Shown here piece after piece: positions 17,192 through 26,015 of a DNA stretch of 64,000 bases (positions are counted from its first letter, which is position 1; each line of letters opens with the position of its first letter). The DNA is from Paenibacillus barcinonensis. Its GTDB lineage: Bacteria > Bacillota > Bacilli > Paenibacillales > Paenibacillaceae. Where the stretch lies: assembly GCF_003217495.1 (NCBI RefSeq), contig NZ_QJSW01000018.1, positions 1-64,000 on the forward strand. Reading direction: 5' to 3'. Below the pieces are notes generated by a model. That model saw only the letters and a program-made list of their open reading frames with translations, had not been told where the DNA came from and made no database searches. The position numbers were made by a program, and so were the translations under genes.

Positions 17192-17200
17192 ATTATAGCA
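17192..17200 (-). promoter_or_regulatory. Extended -10 promoter of the PBP1A gene
   Basis: On the minus strand TGCTATAAT: a consensus -10 with an extended TG, about 30 bases before the ATG. The perfect palindrome ATGCTATATAGCAT lies 70 bases further upstream (17269-17282) and shares the ATGCTATA core with the promoter. Confidence 0.5.
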
Positions 17201-17321
17201 TAAAAAGACCAGTTTGCATGCCTGAGAAATACAAGTATTGGTCGAAATTTGCCAATCTGGCATGGATTATGCTATATAGCATGTGATATCGGGGGACATT
17301 TCATGAGTTGAAAAACAAAGG

Positions 17322-17357
17322 AAAAAGGCTGTCACGGCGTGAGAGCAGGACAGCCTT
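17322..17357 (-). terminator. Terminator of the chemoreceptor gene
   Basis: AGGCTGTC (17326-17333) pairs with GACAGCCT (17349-17356). The T-rich tail reads TTTTTCC on the minus strand. Confidence 0.75.
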
Positions 17358-17413
17358 CGAGGAATTGCGTGTCACCAATAATCCAAATAGAAAAATTTAC
17401 ACTACATTTGTCA

Positions 17414-19519
17414 TTACGTTCTGAAACGCTGGATGAGTTCGAGCAGTTCCTGAGTGAGATGTGCCAGAGCAGCCGAGGCAGCAGTGATCTCCTCCATAGA
17501 TGCAAGCTGCTTCTCCGAAGCAGAGGCCACCTGACTTGCATGGTCGGCGGTTTCATGTCCAATCAATTTAAGCTGTTCAAGGGATGAGTCAACTTGATGT
17601 GACTCGCCTGACATCTGTTTGGCAATCGCGGAGACCTGCTCAATCTGCTCGTTTACGTCAGCAATCTGAGTGGAGATGGATAAGAACAGCTCACCGCTCT
17701 CGTTCATCACCTCTGCGATGTGAGTCACTTCATCGCTGCCCTTTTCCATATAGTCCACAATAGCTCGAACTTCCTGCTGTACCGATTGGATCAACACTGC
17801 AATATCGGAGGCCGATTGATTGGACTGTTCAGCGAGCTTGCGAATCTCGGCAGCGACAACGCCGAACCCGCGTCCGTGTTCACCCGCGCGTGAAGCTTCT
17901 ATAGAAGCATTGAGTGCGAGCAGGTTCGTTTGGCGACTGACTTCGGTGATCATGCCTGTAATACGTCCAATTTCCTCCGAACGCTGCTGAAACTGCTCCA
18001 GTGCAGTCATGGAGGACTGAACAGATGAATTCGCACGTTCAACCATATCCATCGCTGCCTGCATCTTGTCTCTACCTGAAGAGGTTCGCTCGGTGACGGA
18101 TCTGGAGGCCTGACTTACCTCGGTAGCGGCATCTGCTATCTTTTCAATGCCTGCGGATATTTCATTCATTGAACGGGAGGACTGCATCAGCTCCTCGACC
18201 TGCTTCTCGGCTTTTTTGGATACCTCCAGCCCGGTGAGTGCCATCTGCTCGGCGGCTTTGCTTGTATCCTCCGCACCAGCTGTCAATTGCTGTGAAGTTG
18301 AGCCTACCGATAAGGCATGCTCGGATATAACTGAGATCGTATGGCGCAACGTATTCATCATTTCGTTCAGATGAGTGGCCATGACCCCGAATTCATCCTT
18401 TGATCTTACAGGTAGCTTTTGCGTCAAGTCTCCGTCTGCAAGCTGACCGGCAACAACGTTCACGCGGTTTAATTGCTTCACAATGGAGAGGATCGTATAC
18501 GTCACGACACCGGCAAGCAGGAGCACTGCAATTATCGCGATGAGCACAGACCACTTCAGGCTTTCGTAGAAAGGCTTCAGAATGACATCTTTGGGTAAGG
18601 CTGATACCAGATACCAGTCTGATTCGAGTCCTTGCATTTTTGCTGGCTCAGCGATAAACAGATCCGGCTTGCCATTGTCGATGGAAGCGTAGAATCCCGA
18701 CTCGCCTGCTGTAATACGCTGAATAACGGCTTGAGTATCGGCAGATATTTGAGCGTCTTTCTTCACAAGCTCGGGCTTGGAGCCATGGGCTGCAATGTGC
18801 CCGCCGCTGGTAATCAACATCGCATACCCTTGATCAGGGTTGAGAGAGGAGATATTTTGCTGGAAACGATCAATTGTAAAATCAGCTCCGACGATGCCCA
18901 GGAATGTATTGTTTTCGTCGAGCAGCGGAAGAACAATGGAGACGAGAGAGACTTCTTTACCCGCTACCGTGTATGTTGTAGGTTCCGTCCAGTACAATCC
19001 TTTGGTAGCCTTGGGCTGCTGATAATATTTGCTTGTGTCGCCTGTTCCTTCGTAGGTGGTCAGCGGCTCGTAATGTAACGAAGAACCGTTTCGTACGATA
19101 TAAGGAATAAAGCGTCCGGTTGCATCATCATACTTGTTTTTGTTGACATGCTCAGCGTCCTTACCATCAAAGGCATTTGGCTCAAAGCCGGTATATATCC
19201 CAAACACCTTGTCATCCTTCTTCAGATGTTCCTCCAAAATACGAACAATGTCTTCGCGGTTCATTGATCCGTGTTTGGCTGCATCCACAATCGTTGTACC
19301 AAGGCTGTCCAATGAGTTCCTCAACTGATTAATATCGCTCATAAAATCATTTTCGGCTACATTCGCGGCTTTTGCCGCAACAGATTCGCCGTACTGCAGG
19401 CTTTTGTCATAGACGGCTTTTGTATTAAAAGCGATTAACGCTCCAATAGAGCATAGGAGTACCACTCCAAGCAGCAAGCCAAGTTTTACTCCTAGTTTGG
19501 TATTTCTGAAAAATTGCAT
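17414..19519 (-). CDS. Methyl-accepting chemotaxis protein with an extracellular Cache domain
   Basis: A 701-residue transmembrane chemoreceptor. It has a first membrane helix (about 8-30), a large extracellular dCache-type sensor (about 36-300, with YWTEPTTYTVAGKEVSLVS and LGIVGADFTID), a second helix (about 320-342), HAMP (about 345-400), and a long cytoplasmic four-helix signalling domain. The conserved tip GFGVVAAEIRKLAEQS is near residue 550. Cache domains of this form often bind amino acids or small carboxylates; the ligand is unknown. The start is taken at MQFFRN because the upstream in-frame ATG overlaps the GGAGGG ribosome binding site. No che genes are adjacent. Confidence 0.92.
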   Translation of the reverse strand: MQFFRNTKLGVKLGLLLGVVLLCSIGALIAFNTKAVYDKSLQYGESVAAKAANVAENDFMSDINQLRNSLDSLGTTIVDAAKHGSMNREDIVRILEEHLKKDDKVFGIYTGFEPNAFDGKDAEHVNKNKYDDATGRFIPYIVRNGSSLHYEPLTTYEGTGDTSKYYQQPKATKGLYWTEPTTYTVAGKEVSLVSIVLPLLDENNTFLGIVGADFTIDRFQQNISSLNPDQGYAMLITSGGHIAAHGSKPELVKKDAQISADTQAVIQRITAGESGFYASIDNGKPDLFIAEPAKMQGLESDWYLVSALPKDVILKPFYESLKWSVLIAIIAVLLLAGVVTYTILSIVKQLNRVNVVAGQLADGDLTQKLPVRSKDEFGVMATHLNEMMNTLRHTISVISEHALSVGSTSQQLTAGAEDTSKAAEQMALTGLEVSKKAEKQVEELMQSSRSMNEISAGIEKIADAATEVSQASRSVTERTSSGRDKMQAAMDMVERANSSVQSSMTALEQFQQRSEEIGRITGMITEVSRQTNLLALNASIEASRAGEHGRGFGVVAAEIRKLAEQSNQSASDIAVLIQSVQQEVRAIVDYMEKGSDEVTHIAEVMNESGELFLSISTQIADVNEQIEQVSAIAKQMSGESHQVDSSLEQLKLIGHETADHASQVASASEKQLASMEEITAASAALAHLTQELLELIQRFRT

Positions 19520-19654
19520 ATGAAGTCCCTCCATGATGTCTTTATGAACGTTTTCTAGCGATAAATCTGTATTTATGTTTAATGATAATATCGTTATGTA
19601 AAGGTTAATAATGAAGATACGCTATAAAAAAACAAAAAACAGCAAAAAAAGACA

Positions 19655-19692
19655 CAAAAAAAACTGCCGAGAAGTTCTCAAGCAGTTTTTTT
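19655..19692 (-). terminator. Terminator of rpsD
   Basis: AAAAAAACTGC pairs with GCAGTTTTTTT around a loop containing a small GAGAA/TTCTC stem. A T run follows the stem on the minus strand. Confidence 0.8.
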
Positions 19693-19709
19693 GTGTTGTG
19701 GTGCAACGA

Positions 19710-20309
19710 TTAACGGTTGTAGAACTCGACGATTTGTTTTTCGTCAATGTCTTGGGACAATTCAGCGCGCTCAGGCAAGCGGATGAATTTACCTTCTACA
19801 GCTGCTTCGTTGTATTCAACGTATGCTGGAAGATGCGAACGGTTTTCAATAGCTTCCTTAACGGAAGACAAACCGCGGCTTCTTTCACGCAAGCCGATTA
19901 CATCGCCAGTGCTTACTTGGTAAGAAGCGATATCGACTTTTTTGCCGTTTACAGTTACGTGACCGTGTGCTACCAATTGACGCGCTCCAGCGCGGGAGTT
20001 AGCAAAGCCAAGACGGTAAACGAGGTTGTCAAGGCGGCACTCAAGCAAGAACATGAAGTTCTCACCGGCAATACCTTGCATTTTTTGCGCTTTGGAGAAC
20101 AAAGTGCGGAATTGTTTTTCACCCAAACCGTACATGTGGCGCAATTTTTGTTTTTCTTGCAACTGCATACCGTAGTTGCTCATTTTTCTGCGTTGGTTAG
20201 CTCCGTGCTGACCTGGAGGGAAAGGACGTTTCAATTCTTTGCCTGTTCCGCTCAGGGAAATGCCGAGGCGACGGCTCAATTTAAATTTAGGACCAGTGTA
20301 ACGTGCCAT
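19710..20309 (-). CDS. rpsD: 30S ribosomal protein S4
   Basis: A 199-residue primary 16S rRNA-binding protein that nucleates assembly of the 30S body. It shows ARYTGPKFKLSRRLGISL at the N-terminus and the S4 RNA-binding motif around RLDNLVYRLGFANSRAGARQLVAHGHVTVNG. AAAGGAGC precedes the ATG. As in B. subtilis it is a single-gene unit next to the GGDEF gene ytrP. It has a long 5' leader that probably serves autoregulation. Confidence 0.97.
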   Translation of the reverse strand: MARYTGPKFKLSRRLGISLSGTGKELKRPFPPGQHGANQRRKMSNYGMQLQEKQKLRHMYGLGEKQFRTLFSKAQKMQGIAGENFMFLLECRLDNLVYRLGFANSRAGARQLVAHGHVTVNGKKVDIASYQVSTGDVIGLRERSRGLSSVKEAIENRSHLPAYVEYNEAAVEGKFIRLPERAELSQDIDEKQIVEFYNR

Positions 20310-20498
20310 GTTTAAAGTAGCTCCTTTTTAGTTAAAGTTCATATAGGGCTCTGTTTGCGCTCCAATTTGTTGATGCGGGCTTGGCCTCGCATAGAACAAT
20401 CAGGAAAGTTCAGCCGCTGTCCTGAAAGCAACAAAAAGAATGAGGGTGACACAACCGGTAACGCCCAAATTTAAAGACACCGAAGTAGTCTTCATCAA
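20310..20498 (-). promoter_or_regulatory. 5' leader of rpsD, candidate S4 autoregulatory element
   Basis: About 190 transcribed bases separate the promoter from the rpsD start. The leader contains GCGAGGCCAAGCCCGC-type pairing (around 20376-20391) and several other short GC stems. S4 represses its own synthesis through a leader RNA in Bacillus, and leader length and context fit. I could not match the double-pseudoknot structure by eye. Confidence 0.4.
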
Positions 20499-20504
20499 CA
20501 ATTT

Positions 20505-20533
20505 ATTTTACATTCTGTAAGCATCAAAGTCAA
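20505..20533 (-). promoter_or_regulatory. Sigma-A promoter of rpsD
   Basis: On the minus strand TTGACT (20528-20533), a 17-base spacer and TAAAAT (20505-20510). A strong, well-spaced promoter. Confidence 0.75.
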
Positions 20534-20772
20534 GCAATAGATAAAGTCAGAAAATCGTCTAAATTTGTCGATAGGTCATTGGGCCTAAAATAATGGGACA
20601 ATTTTCTGGAATATGGATGCAAAAAAGCTTTAAACAGAGTAAAATAGATGGTATCTTAACTTTAAACAATCTTGTGTATCAAGGTTTTGCGATTGTTTTG
20701 CAGATTTGCGATAGCTAAATGCAGATTAATGCATCCACCCGGATGTAAAAACGGTGCAAAGGAGCGCCTGAC

Positions 20773-22764
20773 ATGTTGGAACATCTAAGAAGTTTGCCTG
20801 CCAGCCTGAACTTGCGAAGTGCGGGCGATTCCACATCGTTTAATGTGCCGCCATCTCATGATGATCACGCGTTGTGGATGCAAAAAATGGATATAACCCC
20901 TTCTGACTTTTCATATTTAAGCAGTTTGTTAGGGCAAGCGTATGGGGATTGGACAAGCCAGCTGGATAACCCACTGCACAGAACGTTTACTGTATACAGT
21001 GTATGGAATACAGAAGGCGAATGTGTGGGGAAAGACAGCGGTCAGGAGTTTGATCCAGCCATCAATGTACGTTTGCTGGCATTGGAATGTGCGGAGAAGA
21101 AAAGTACGTTGTCCCAAAGCGGAACCAGCGTACAAGGAGATTATCTGCTTATTGCCGAGCCGTTATTTTCGAGAACAAACAGAGATTTGTTTGCCGTGTT
21201 TACTGCTCTGTTTTTTGAATCCAGCGTATCCGAAATTTCAGAAGCTGTAGTTCGATCTGAGGCATTGCACTATCGTACTTGCTTTTACCGAAGATTCGAA
21301 TACATATTTATGACGGATTTGCTGTATGCACATGAACAAACAACGCGGGAGGAACACCGGAGATCTATTCTTTTTCAGATTGTGCAGCGCATGCATGACA
21401 AGATGGATGTCGGGGCCATACTGGACGAGGTTTTTGTAAGTATGGATTATCTCTATCCTTCAGCAAATATTATGCTGTATATGTCTCAGGATCAAAGGAA
21501 TTTTAATCCAAGGATCAAGCCGCTACTTGTGCAGGAGCGTGGAGAGGATATTTGCGTTCGGTCCTTTATGGAGGGCAAGCTTATCGTATCCCGCTCGGAG
21601 GGAATGGAGAGGCGTATCATCGAAGTGGGCTTGCCGTTAAAAGGCAAACAAGGCATCTACGGTGTCTTTCACATCGAGATGAACGAGGAATTAATTGAGG
21701 ATTCCGATCTGCAGCTTATTGCCATGATGGCAGATACTGCCGGGACAGCTTTTGAAAATGCTAAATTGCATGAACAGTCCCATATGCTGATCCAGGAACT
21801 TCGTGTAATCAATGATCTCACACAGCGCCTCAACAAAAGCTTGCAATTGATGGAGATTTATCAATTTTCCGGTCAAGAGCTCAAGCACACATTTCAAGCT
21901 GATTTTTGCTGCATTTTGCGATTGAATGACAATACGAACCGGTTTGAGGTTATGTCCACCAATGTCAAAGAAATCACTCATAAAACCTATCCGGTTGATT
22001 CCGGTATTGCCGGTTATATGTATCAGACGGAAGAGCCGTTGATTATATCCGATTATACGCAATTTGACAAAGTGACCTCTAACTTTATGGAGCTTACAGG
22101 CGCCATGTCGTTGATTGCAGCTCCAGTGCGGATAGATGGACAGGTGAAGAGTGTAATTTTGCTGGCTCATGAACGAGAGCATTTTTTCTCCTATGATAAC
22201 TATCGCCTGCTTCAGATGTTATCCATCCATCTCGGGCTTGCAATTACCAATGCAACCTTGCATGCAGAAGTACGACGTCTCGCTAATCTGGATATGTTAA
22301 CAGGGCTCTATGTAAGGCACTATCTGGATAACATCATTCACGAGCGTCAGGCTCATGATTACTGTGGTTCATTGGTTGTTGTTGATATTGATCAATTCAA
22401 GCAGGTCAATGATACCTTCGGTCATCAGACCGGAGATCAGGTATTAAAGCAAGTGAGTGACATTGTCACCAGTTCCGTTCGGCCAGAGGATATATGTGCG
22501 AGGTGGGGCGGAGAAGAGCTTGCGATCTACATGCCGCAGATCGGAATCCATCAGGCGCTTGCTTATGCTGAGCTGATCCGCAAACGAGTTGAGGCCGAGA
22601 CCCGACCGCCTGTAACGGTGTCAAGCGGTATCGCTGAATGGAACTGGATGGACGAGAAGATAAGCGTGGAGTCCCTGTTTTACCGTGCAGATATGGCACT
22701 ATACAGCGCCAAAAACGGGGGCCGAAATCGAATAGTGATTGAAGAGCAGGAAGTTACACGTTAA
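20773..22764 (+). CDS. ytrP: GAF-GGDEF diguanylate cyclase (YtrP-like)
   Basis: A 663-residue cytoplasmic signalling protein that should make cyclic di-GMP from GTP. An N-terminal region of unclear fold (1-200) precedes two GAF-like sensor segments (about 205-345 and 360-500) and a C-terminal GGDEF domain (about 510-655). The active-site loop is GGEEL (about 578) and the nucleotide segment is DIDQFKQVNDTFGH, both catalytically competent. I see no RxxD product-inhibition site in the usual place. It lies beside rpsD as in B. subtilis. The 239 bases before it contain the rpsD promoter on the other strand and an ATGCA/TGCAT repeat (20719-20734). AAAGGAG precedes the ATG. Confidence 0.85.
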   Translation: MLEHLRSLPASLNLRSAGDSTSFNVPPSHDDHALWMQKMDITPSDFSYLSSLLGQAYGDWTSQLDNPLHRTFTVYSVWNTEGECVGKDSGQEFDPAINVRLLALECAEKKSTLSQSGTSVQGDYLLIAEPLFSRTNRDLFAVFTALFFESSVSEISEAVVRSEALHYRTCFYRRFEYIFMTDLLYAHEQTTREEHRRSILFQIVQRMHDKMDVGAILDEVFVSMDYLYPSANIMLYMSQDQRNFNPRIKPLLVQERGEDICVRSFMEGKLIVSRSEGMERRIIEVGLPLKGKQGIYGVFHIEMNEELIEDSDLQLIAMMADTAGTAFENAKLHEQSHMLIQELRVINDLTQRLNKSLQLMEIYQFSGQELKHTFQADFCCILRLNDNTNRFEVMSTNVKEITHKTYPVDSGIAGYMYQTEEPLIISDYTQFDKVTSNFMELTGAMSLIAAPVRIDGQVKSVILLAHEREHFFSYDNYRLLQMLSIHLGLAITNATLHAEVRRLANLDMLTGLYVRHYLDNIIHERQAHDYCGSLVVVDIDQFKQVNDTFGHQTGDQVLKQVSDIVTSSVRPEDICARWGGEELAIYMPQIGIHQALAYAELIRKRVEAETRPPVTVSSGIAEWNWMDEKISVESLFYRADMALYSAKNGGRNRIVIEEQEVTR

Positions 22765-22805
22765 GAGAGAGCTATTCCGGATGCGGAGTCGGTTCTCTTT
22801 TTTTT
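22763..22805 (+). terminator. Terminator of the GGDEF gene
   Basis: AAGAGA pairs with TCTCTT, with an inner CCG/CGG stem, followed by a long T run. It begins at the stop codon. Confidence 0.65.
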
Positions 22806-22925
22806 GTATGGCATGTCCGAAAACGCTGTAAAGGATGCACTTCAGTAGGCTTCAAGACACGCCTTAGTATAAGTGTACAAGGTGAGGGCAATCTATGGAG
22901 AAAATGACCGAAAGGTGGATTCCAT

Positions 22926-23783
22926 ATGCTGAACCGTCCGTCGATGCGTACGTTGTTGTTAACCTTGTGTGTTATGCTGGCAGTCGTTCCGGGCTGCGGG
23001 ATATTCCAGCGTGATCGGACACCTGAAGAAATCTTTGCTCTGGCCTTATCAGGCATGGCAGGGAAAGAGACATTGTCGTTTGAAGGGGAGGCGGGGTTAA
23101 GACGGGAAAACAGCGCAATGTTTGAAAATCAGTTCAAATTCGAGGGGAAGCTGGAGGAGCATGACCGGCTGACGCTGCAAACCCGTTTGCCTGGCGCAGT
23201 GACCGCAGCGGGTTCAGATATCTCAATGAATACCGTTAACAACAACGGACAATCCGGTGGATTTAGCGCTTCTTTTGAACGTAAACAAGGACAGTGGACT
23301 GCTTTGACAGCACAGCATGAGCCCTTGCGCGGATCGTTATCCCGCTTTAATCCAATTGCTCAACTGGAGAAAATTGATACGATGAAAAAAACAATTCAGT
23401 CCGAATATGGATCAGGGCGCCAAACGCAAATATTACGCATTGAACTTGCGCCAGAGGACGCTAAAGCCTGGGCAGCAAGCCAACTGAAGGACGAGATGAA
23501 TACGATTCGGGCGGAGTATATGCATAAGGCGACCCAGGTAAAAGGTGCGGATCGGCAGAAGCTGGAGGAGGAGCTGCAGAAGGTCTGGCAGCAGGGAGAG
23601 TCTTCCATGCAGCGGATGTTCGAGAAGGCGGAGGTGCATACCGTGTACCATCTTACTGTGGACCGTAAAACGAGCTTGCCCATGCGCCTTTCTTCGGAAA
23701 GTCAGATGAAGTACAGGGATAACAATAGTCGAAATAATGTGGAGGCTCTGGTCACCGATGTCAATTTTAAATCATATCAATAA
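22926..23783 (+). CDS. Predicted lipoprotein of unknown function
   Basis: A 285-residue secreted protein. A short basic N-terminus and hydrophobic stretch (LLLTLCVMLAVV) end in VPGC, a slightly unusual lipobox, so C24 would carry the lipid anchor. The mature part is beta-rich at first (SFEGEAGLRRE, FKFEGKLEEHDRLTLQTRLP). A charged helical insertion follows (about 190-235), then a last strand pair with LPMRLSSESQMKYRD. The overall pattern recalls LolA/LppX-like lipoproteins that cradle hydrophobic ligands, but I cannot confirm that fold. AGGTGG precedes the ATG. The gene stands alone. Confidence 0.72.
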   Translation: MLNRPSMRTLLLTLCVMLAVVPGCGIFQRDRTPEEIFALALSGMAGKETLSFEGEAGLRRENSAMFENQFKFEGKLEEHDRLTLQTRLPGAVTAAGSDISMNTVNNNGQSGGFSASFERKQGQWTALTAQHEPLRGSLSRFNPIAQLEKIDTMKKTIQSEYGSGRQTQILRIELAPEDAKAWAASQLKDEMNTIRAEYMHKATQVKGADRQKLEEELQKVWQQGESSMQRMFEKAEVHTVYHLTVDRKTSLPMRLSSESQMKYRDNNSRNNVEALVTDVNFKSYQ

Positions 23784-23802
23784 CTAAACCTGTGACTGCC
23801 TG

Positions 23803-23831
23803 CTGACGGGATGCTTAGTGCATGCTACAAT
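23803..23831 (+). promoter_or_regulatory. Sigma-A promoter of the M29 aminopeptidase gene
   Basis: CTGACG (23803-23808), a 17-base spacer and TACAAT (23826-23831), with an extended TG before the -10. Confidence 0.6.
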
Positions 23832-23891
23832 AGTAACGTAATTTACCGTTGTTCAATTCATTGAATGGCAGATGACAGGAGGATTTATCGA

Positions 23892-25007
23892 ATGAAGGAC
23901 CCTAGAATTCAGAAGCTTGCAGCAAACCTGGTCGGTTATTCTGTTGATGTACAGCCTGGTGAAAACGTGCTGGTTGAGATGATTGGATCAGAGCGTGATC
24001 TGATGAATGCGATCATTGAGGAAGTAGGCAAAAAGGGCGGTAACGTTTTCGTACAATTGACAGATCGAACGGTTCAGCGTGCGATGCTCCGAAATGCTAC
24101 AGAAGAGATGATGAAAACGTGGGCGGAGATTGACCTGAACCGCATGAAGCAAATGCAGTGTTACATCGGTATTCGTGCTGGAGAAAATGTAAACGATCTG
24201 TCCGATGTGCCGGAAGAAAAGATGAAGCTCTACAATGCCCTGTATTCCCATCCGGTACATAGCGAGCAGCGTGTCAAACATACAAAATGGGTCGTGCTTC
24301 GTTATCCTAACGCAAGTATGGCACAACTTGCCAATACAAGTACGGAAGCATTTGAAGACTTCTACTTTGACGTATGTAACCTTGATTATGCGAAAATGGA
24401 CAAAGCACAGGATTCACTTGCGGGTCTCATGAAACGTACGGACAAAGTGCGGATTACAGGACCAGGAACGGATCTGAGCTTCTCCATTAAAGACATTGGT
24501 GCAGAGAAATGCTCTGGTCAGAAAAATATTCCTGACGGCGAAGTGTACAGTGCCCCTGTTCGCAATTCGGTTAATGGCACGATCAGTTACAATACACCTA
24601 CGCTCTATAACGGAGTTACGTTTGAGAATATTAAATTTACGTTCAAGGATGGTAAAATTGTTGAAGCATCGAGCAATGATACGAAACGTCTGAATGAAAT
24701 TCTGGATTCCGATGAAGGTGCGCGCCATATTGGTGAGTTCGCTATTGGATTCAACCCGCATATTTTGCATCCGATGAAAGATATTTTGTTTGATGAAAAA
24801 ATCGCAGGTAGCCTGCACTTTACGCCTGGTCAGGCATATGAAGAAACAGATAACGGAAACCGTTCATCCATTCACTGGGATCTCGTATTGATTCAGCGCC
24901 CGGACTACGGTGGTGGGGAGATTTATTTTGATGATGTGCTGATTCGTAAAGATGGTATTTTCGTTATTCCTGAGCTGGAATGTTTGAATCCAGACCAGTT
25001 GAAATAG
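23892..25007 (+). CDS. M29 family metallo-aminopeptidase (AmpS/PepS type)
   Basis: A 371-residue cytoplasmic aminopeptidase that trims N-terminal residues from peptides. The start is the ATG at 23892 behind ACAGGAGG; the upstream extension of the frame has no ribosome binding site. The family metal ligands are visible in NIPDGEVYSAPV, EFAIGFN, LHFTPGQAYEETDN and HWDLVLIQ, which supply the Glu, His and Asp residues. It is a single gene with its own promoter, followed by a short AACTGC/GCAGTT hairpin (25009-25025) that lacks a T run. Confidence 0.9.
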   Translation: MKDPRIQKLAANLVGYSVDVQPGENVLVEMIGSERDLMNAIIEEVGKKGGNVFVQLTDRTVQRAMLRNATEEMMKTWAEIDLNRMKQMQCYIGIRAGENVNDLSDVPEEKMKLYNALYSHPVHSEQRVKHTKWVVLRYPNASMAQLANTSTEAFEDFYFDVCNLDYAKMDKAQDSLAGLMKRTDKVRITGPGTDLSFSIKDIGAEKCSGQKNIPDGEVYSAPVRNSVNGTISYNTPTLYNGVTFENIKFTFKDGKIVEASSNDTKRLNEILDSDEGARHIGEFAIGFNPHILHPMKDILFDEKIAGSLHFTPGQAYEETDNGNRSSIHWDLVLIQRPDYGGGEIYFDDVLIRKDGIFVIPELECLNPDQLK

Positions 25008-25045
25008 GAACTGCATTTTGCAGTTGCTAGGAAAGCGGATTCACG

Positions 25046-25076
25046 GTATCATGTAGTGGTAATTAATAGATGATAC
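25046..25076. repeat. Inverted repeat upstream of the HPr-like gene
   Basis: GTATCAT (25046-25052) and ATGATAC (25070-25076) are perfect inverted copies separated by 17 bases, about 30 bases before the start codon. The spacing would suit a dimeric regulator or a leader hairpin. Confidence 0.4.
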
Positions 25077-25103
25077 TAATAGTGAAAAGACGGAGGGATT
25101 CCT

Positions 25104-25349
25104 ATGTCGAGTAATAACGCGGCTGTAGTGGAAATTGCTCAAACAGCAGGCAAGTTTACTTCTTCAATCGTGCTTCATTCAGAGAACAAGTATATCGACG
25201 TAAAAAGTATTCTGGGCTTGTTTACAACACTGATCAGCACACACAGCTATGAGCTGCACGTTCATGGCCCGGATGCTGCTGAAGCGAAGGCAGCAATGTC
25301 CGAAGTGTTCGCCAAGCATGGTCTGAATGTAAACATTGCTTCTGAATAA
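25104..25349 (+). CDS. HPr-like protein lacking the phosphorylatable histidine
   Basis: An 81-residue protein aligning with HPr/Crh from residue 17 or so onward. TAGKFTSSIVL and KYIDVKSILGLF match the HPr TASKY and NLKSIMGVM regions, so S35 corresponds to regulatory Ser46. The first beta strand is missing and the active-site HARPA motif is replaced by SNNAA, so His15 is absent. It therefore cannot carry phosphate from enzyme I. Like Crh it could still be a target of HPr kinase and a partner of CcpA, but this is inference. GGAGGG precedes the ATG. The surrounding genes have no carbohydrate function. Confidence 0.75.
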   Translation: MSSNNAAVVEIAQTAGKFTSSIVLHSENKYIDVKSILGLFTTLISTHSYELHVHGPDAAEAKAAMSEVFAKHGLNVNIASE

Positions 25350-25362
25350 CAGCGTTTAAGAG

Positions 25363-25391
25363 CACCTCTGCCTCAGGGCAGGGGTGTTTTT
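25363..25391 (+). terminator. Terminator of the HPr-like gene
   Basis: CACCTCTGCC (25363-25372) pairs with GGCAGGGGTG (25377-25386), with one G-U pair, followed by TTTTT. Confidence 0.85.
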
Positions 25392-25577
25392 CATTGAGAA
25401 AAGACATTGTGCAAAGTTGTGCAAGGGGCAAAAACGACAGAGCAAAGGATGGCTACAGGGTAACGTATAGCTTGTATGCTTATTTTGGTCAGGTTCTTGT
25501 ATTAGCTCTTCATTTCGTCTAATATTAGATGTAGAACGTCTTTACGCGATTTTTGGGACATAGGGGGGAAATGATGC

Positions 25578-25871
25578 ATGACTTCATCTGATCTGCAGGA
25601 CCAGCTGCACCTGAAAGCAATCAGTCTTCTTCAAGAAGATGCAGATAAAATACAGAAGCTTATTGAAGTACAGATGGAGAATCTGGCTACCCGCTACTGC
25701 CCTCTCTACGAGGAAGTACTGGATACACAGATGTATGGGTTCTCCAAGGAAGTGGATTTTGCTGTTCGTGCAGGGCTCCTTCCAGAAGGTACAGGGAAGC
25801 AGATGGTTAGCGCGCTTGAACGGAATCTGGCGATTTTATATGAAGCACTGAACAAAAAGAATGAGCAATAG
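25578..25871 (+). CDS. ylaN: YlaN family protein (DUF1507)
   Basis: A 97-residue all-helical protein. The family signature is clear: DADKIQKLIEVQMENL followed by CPLYEEVLDTQMYGFSKEVDFAVR. YlaN is essential for growth under iron limitation in B. subtilis and has been reported to bind Fur and relieve its repression. GGGGGGAAATG precedes the ATG. A perfect palindrome TCTAATATTAGA (25518-25529) lies about 50 bases upstream; it does not match a Fur box. ylaN and ftsW are neighbours in B. subtilis, and here they are separated by 1.8 kb. Confidence 0.92.
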   Translation: MTSSDLQDQLHLKAISLLQEDADKIQKLIEVQMENLATRYCPLYEEVLDTQMYGFSKEVDFAVRAGLLPEGTGKQMVSALERNLAILYEALNKKNEQ

Positions 25872-25898
25872 CCTGCGTCGCGCGGGTCAGTATAGAAG

Positions 25899-25929
25899 GC
25901 ATGCACATGTTCGTTGCATGCTTTTTTTG
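25899..25929 (+). terminator. Terminator of ylaN
   Basis: GCATGCA (25899-25905) pairs with TGCATGC (25915-25921), followed by seven T residues. Confidence 0.85.
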
Positions 25930-25956
25930 TTTGTAGGAGCATGGCACGGGAATCTC

Positions 25957-26004
25957 AAAAAAAGACGTCTATGGGAAACGAATTTCCCACGGACGCCTTT
26001 TTTT
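25957..26004. terminator. Bidirectional terminator, mainly for the Ca2+/H+ antiporter gene
   Basis: The stem includes TGGGAAA/TTTCCCA and GTC/GAC, flanked by an A run on the left and a T run on the right. It can therefore function on both strands. Confidence 0.8.
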
Positions 26005-26015
26005 GAACTGTTCGG

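Noticed and set aside
19611..20315. A 234-codon plus-strand frame opposite rpsD
   Set aside because: It is the complement of ribosomal protein S4 and begins inside the rpsD terminator.
25518..25529. Palindrome TCTAATATTAGA before ylaN as a Fur box
   Set aside because: It is only 12 bases and does not fit the 19-base Fur consensus, despite the YlaN-Fur connection.
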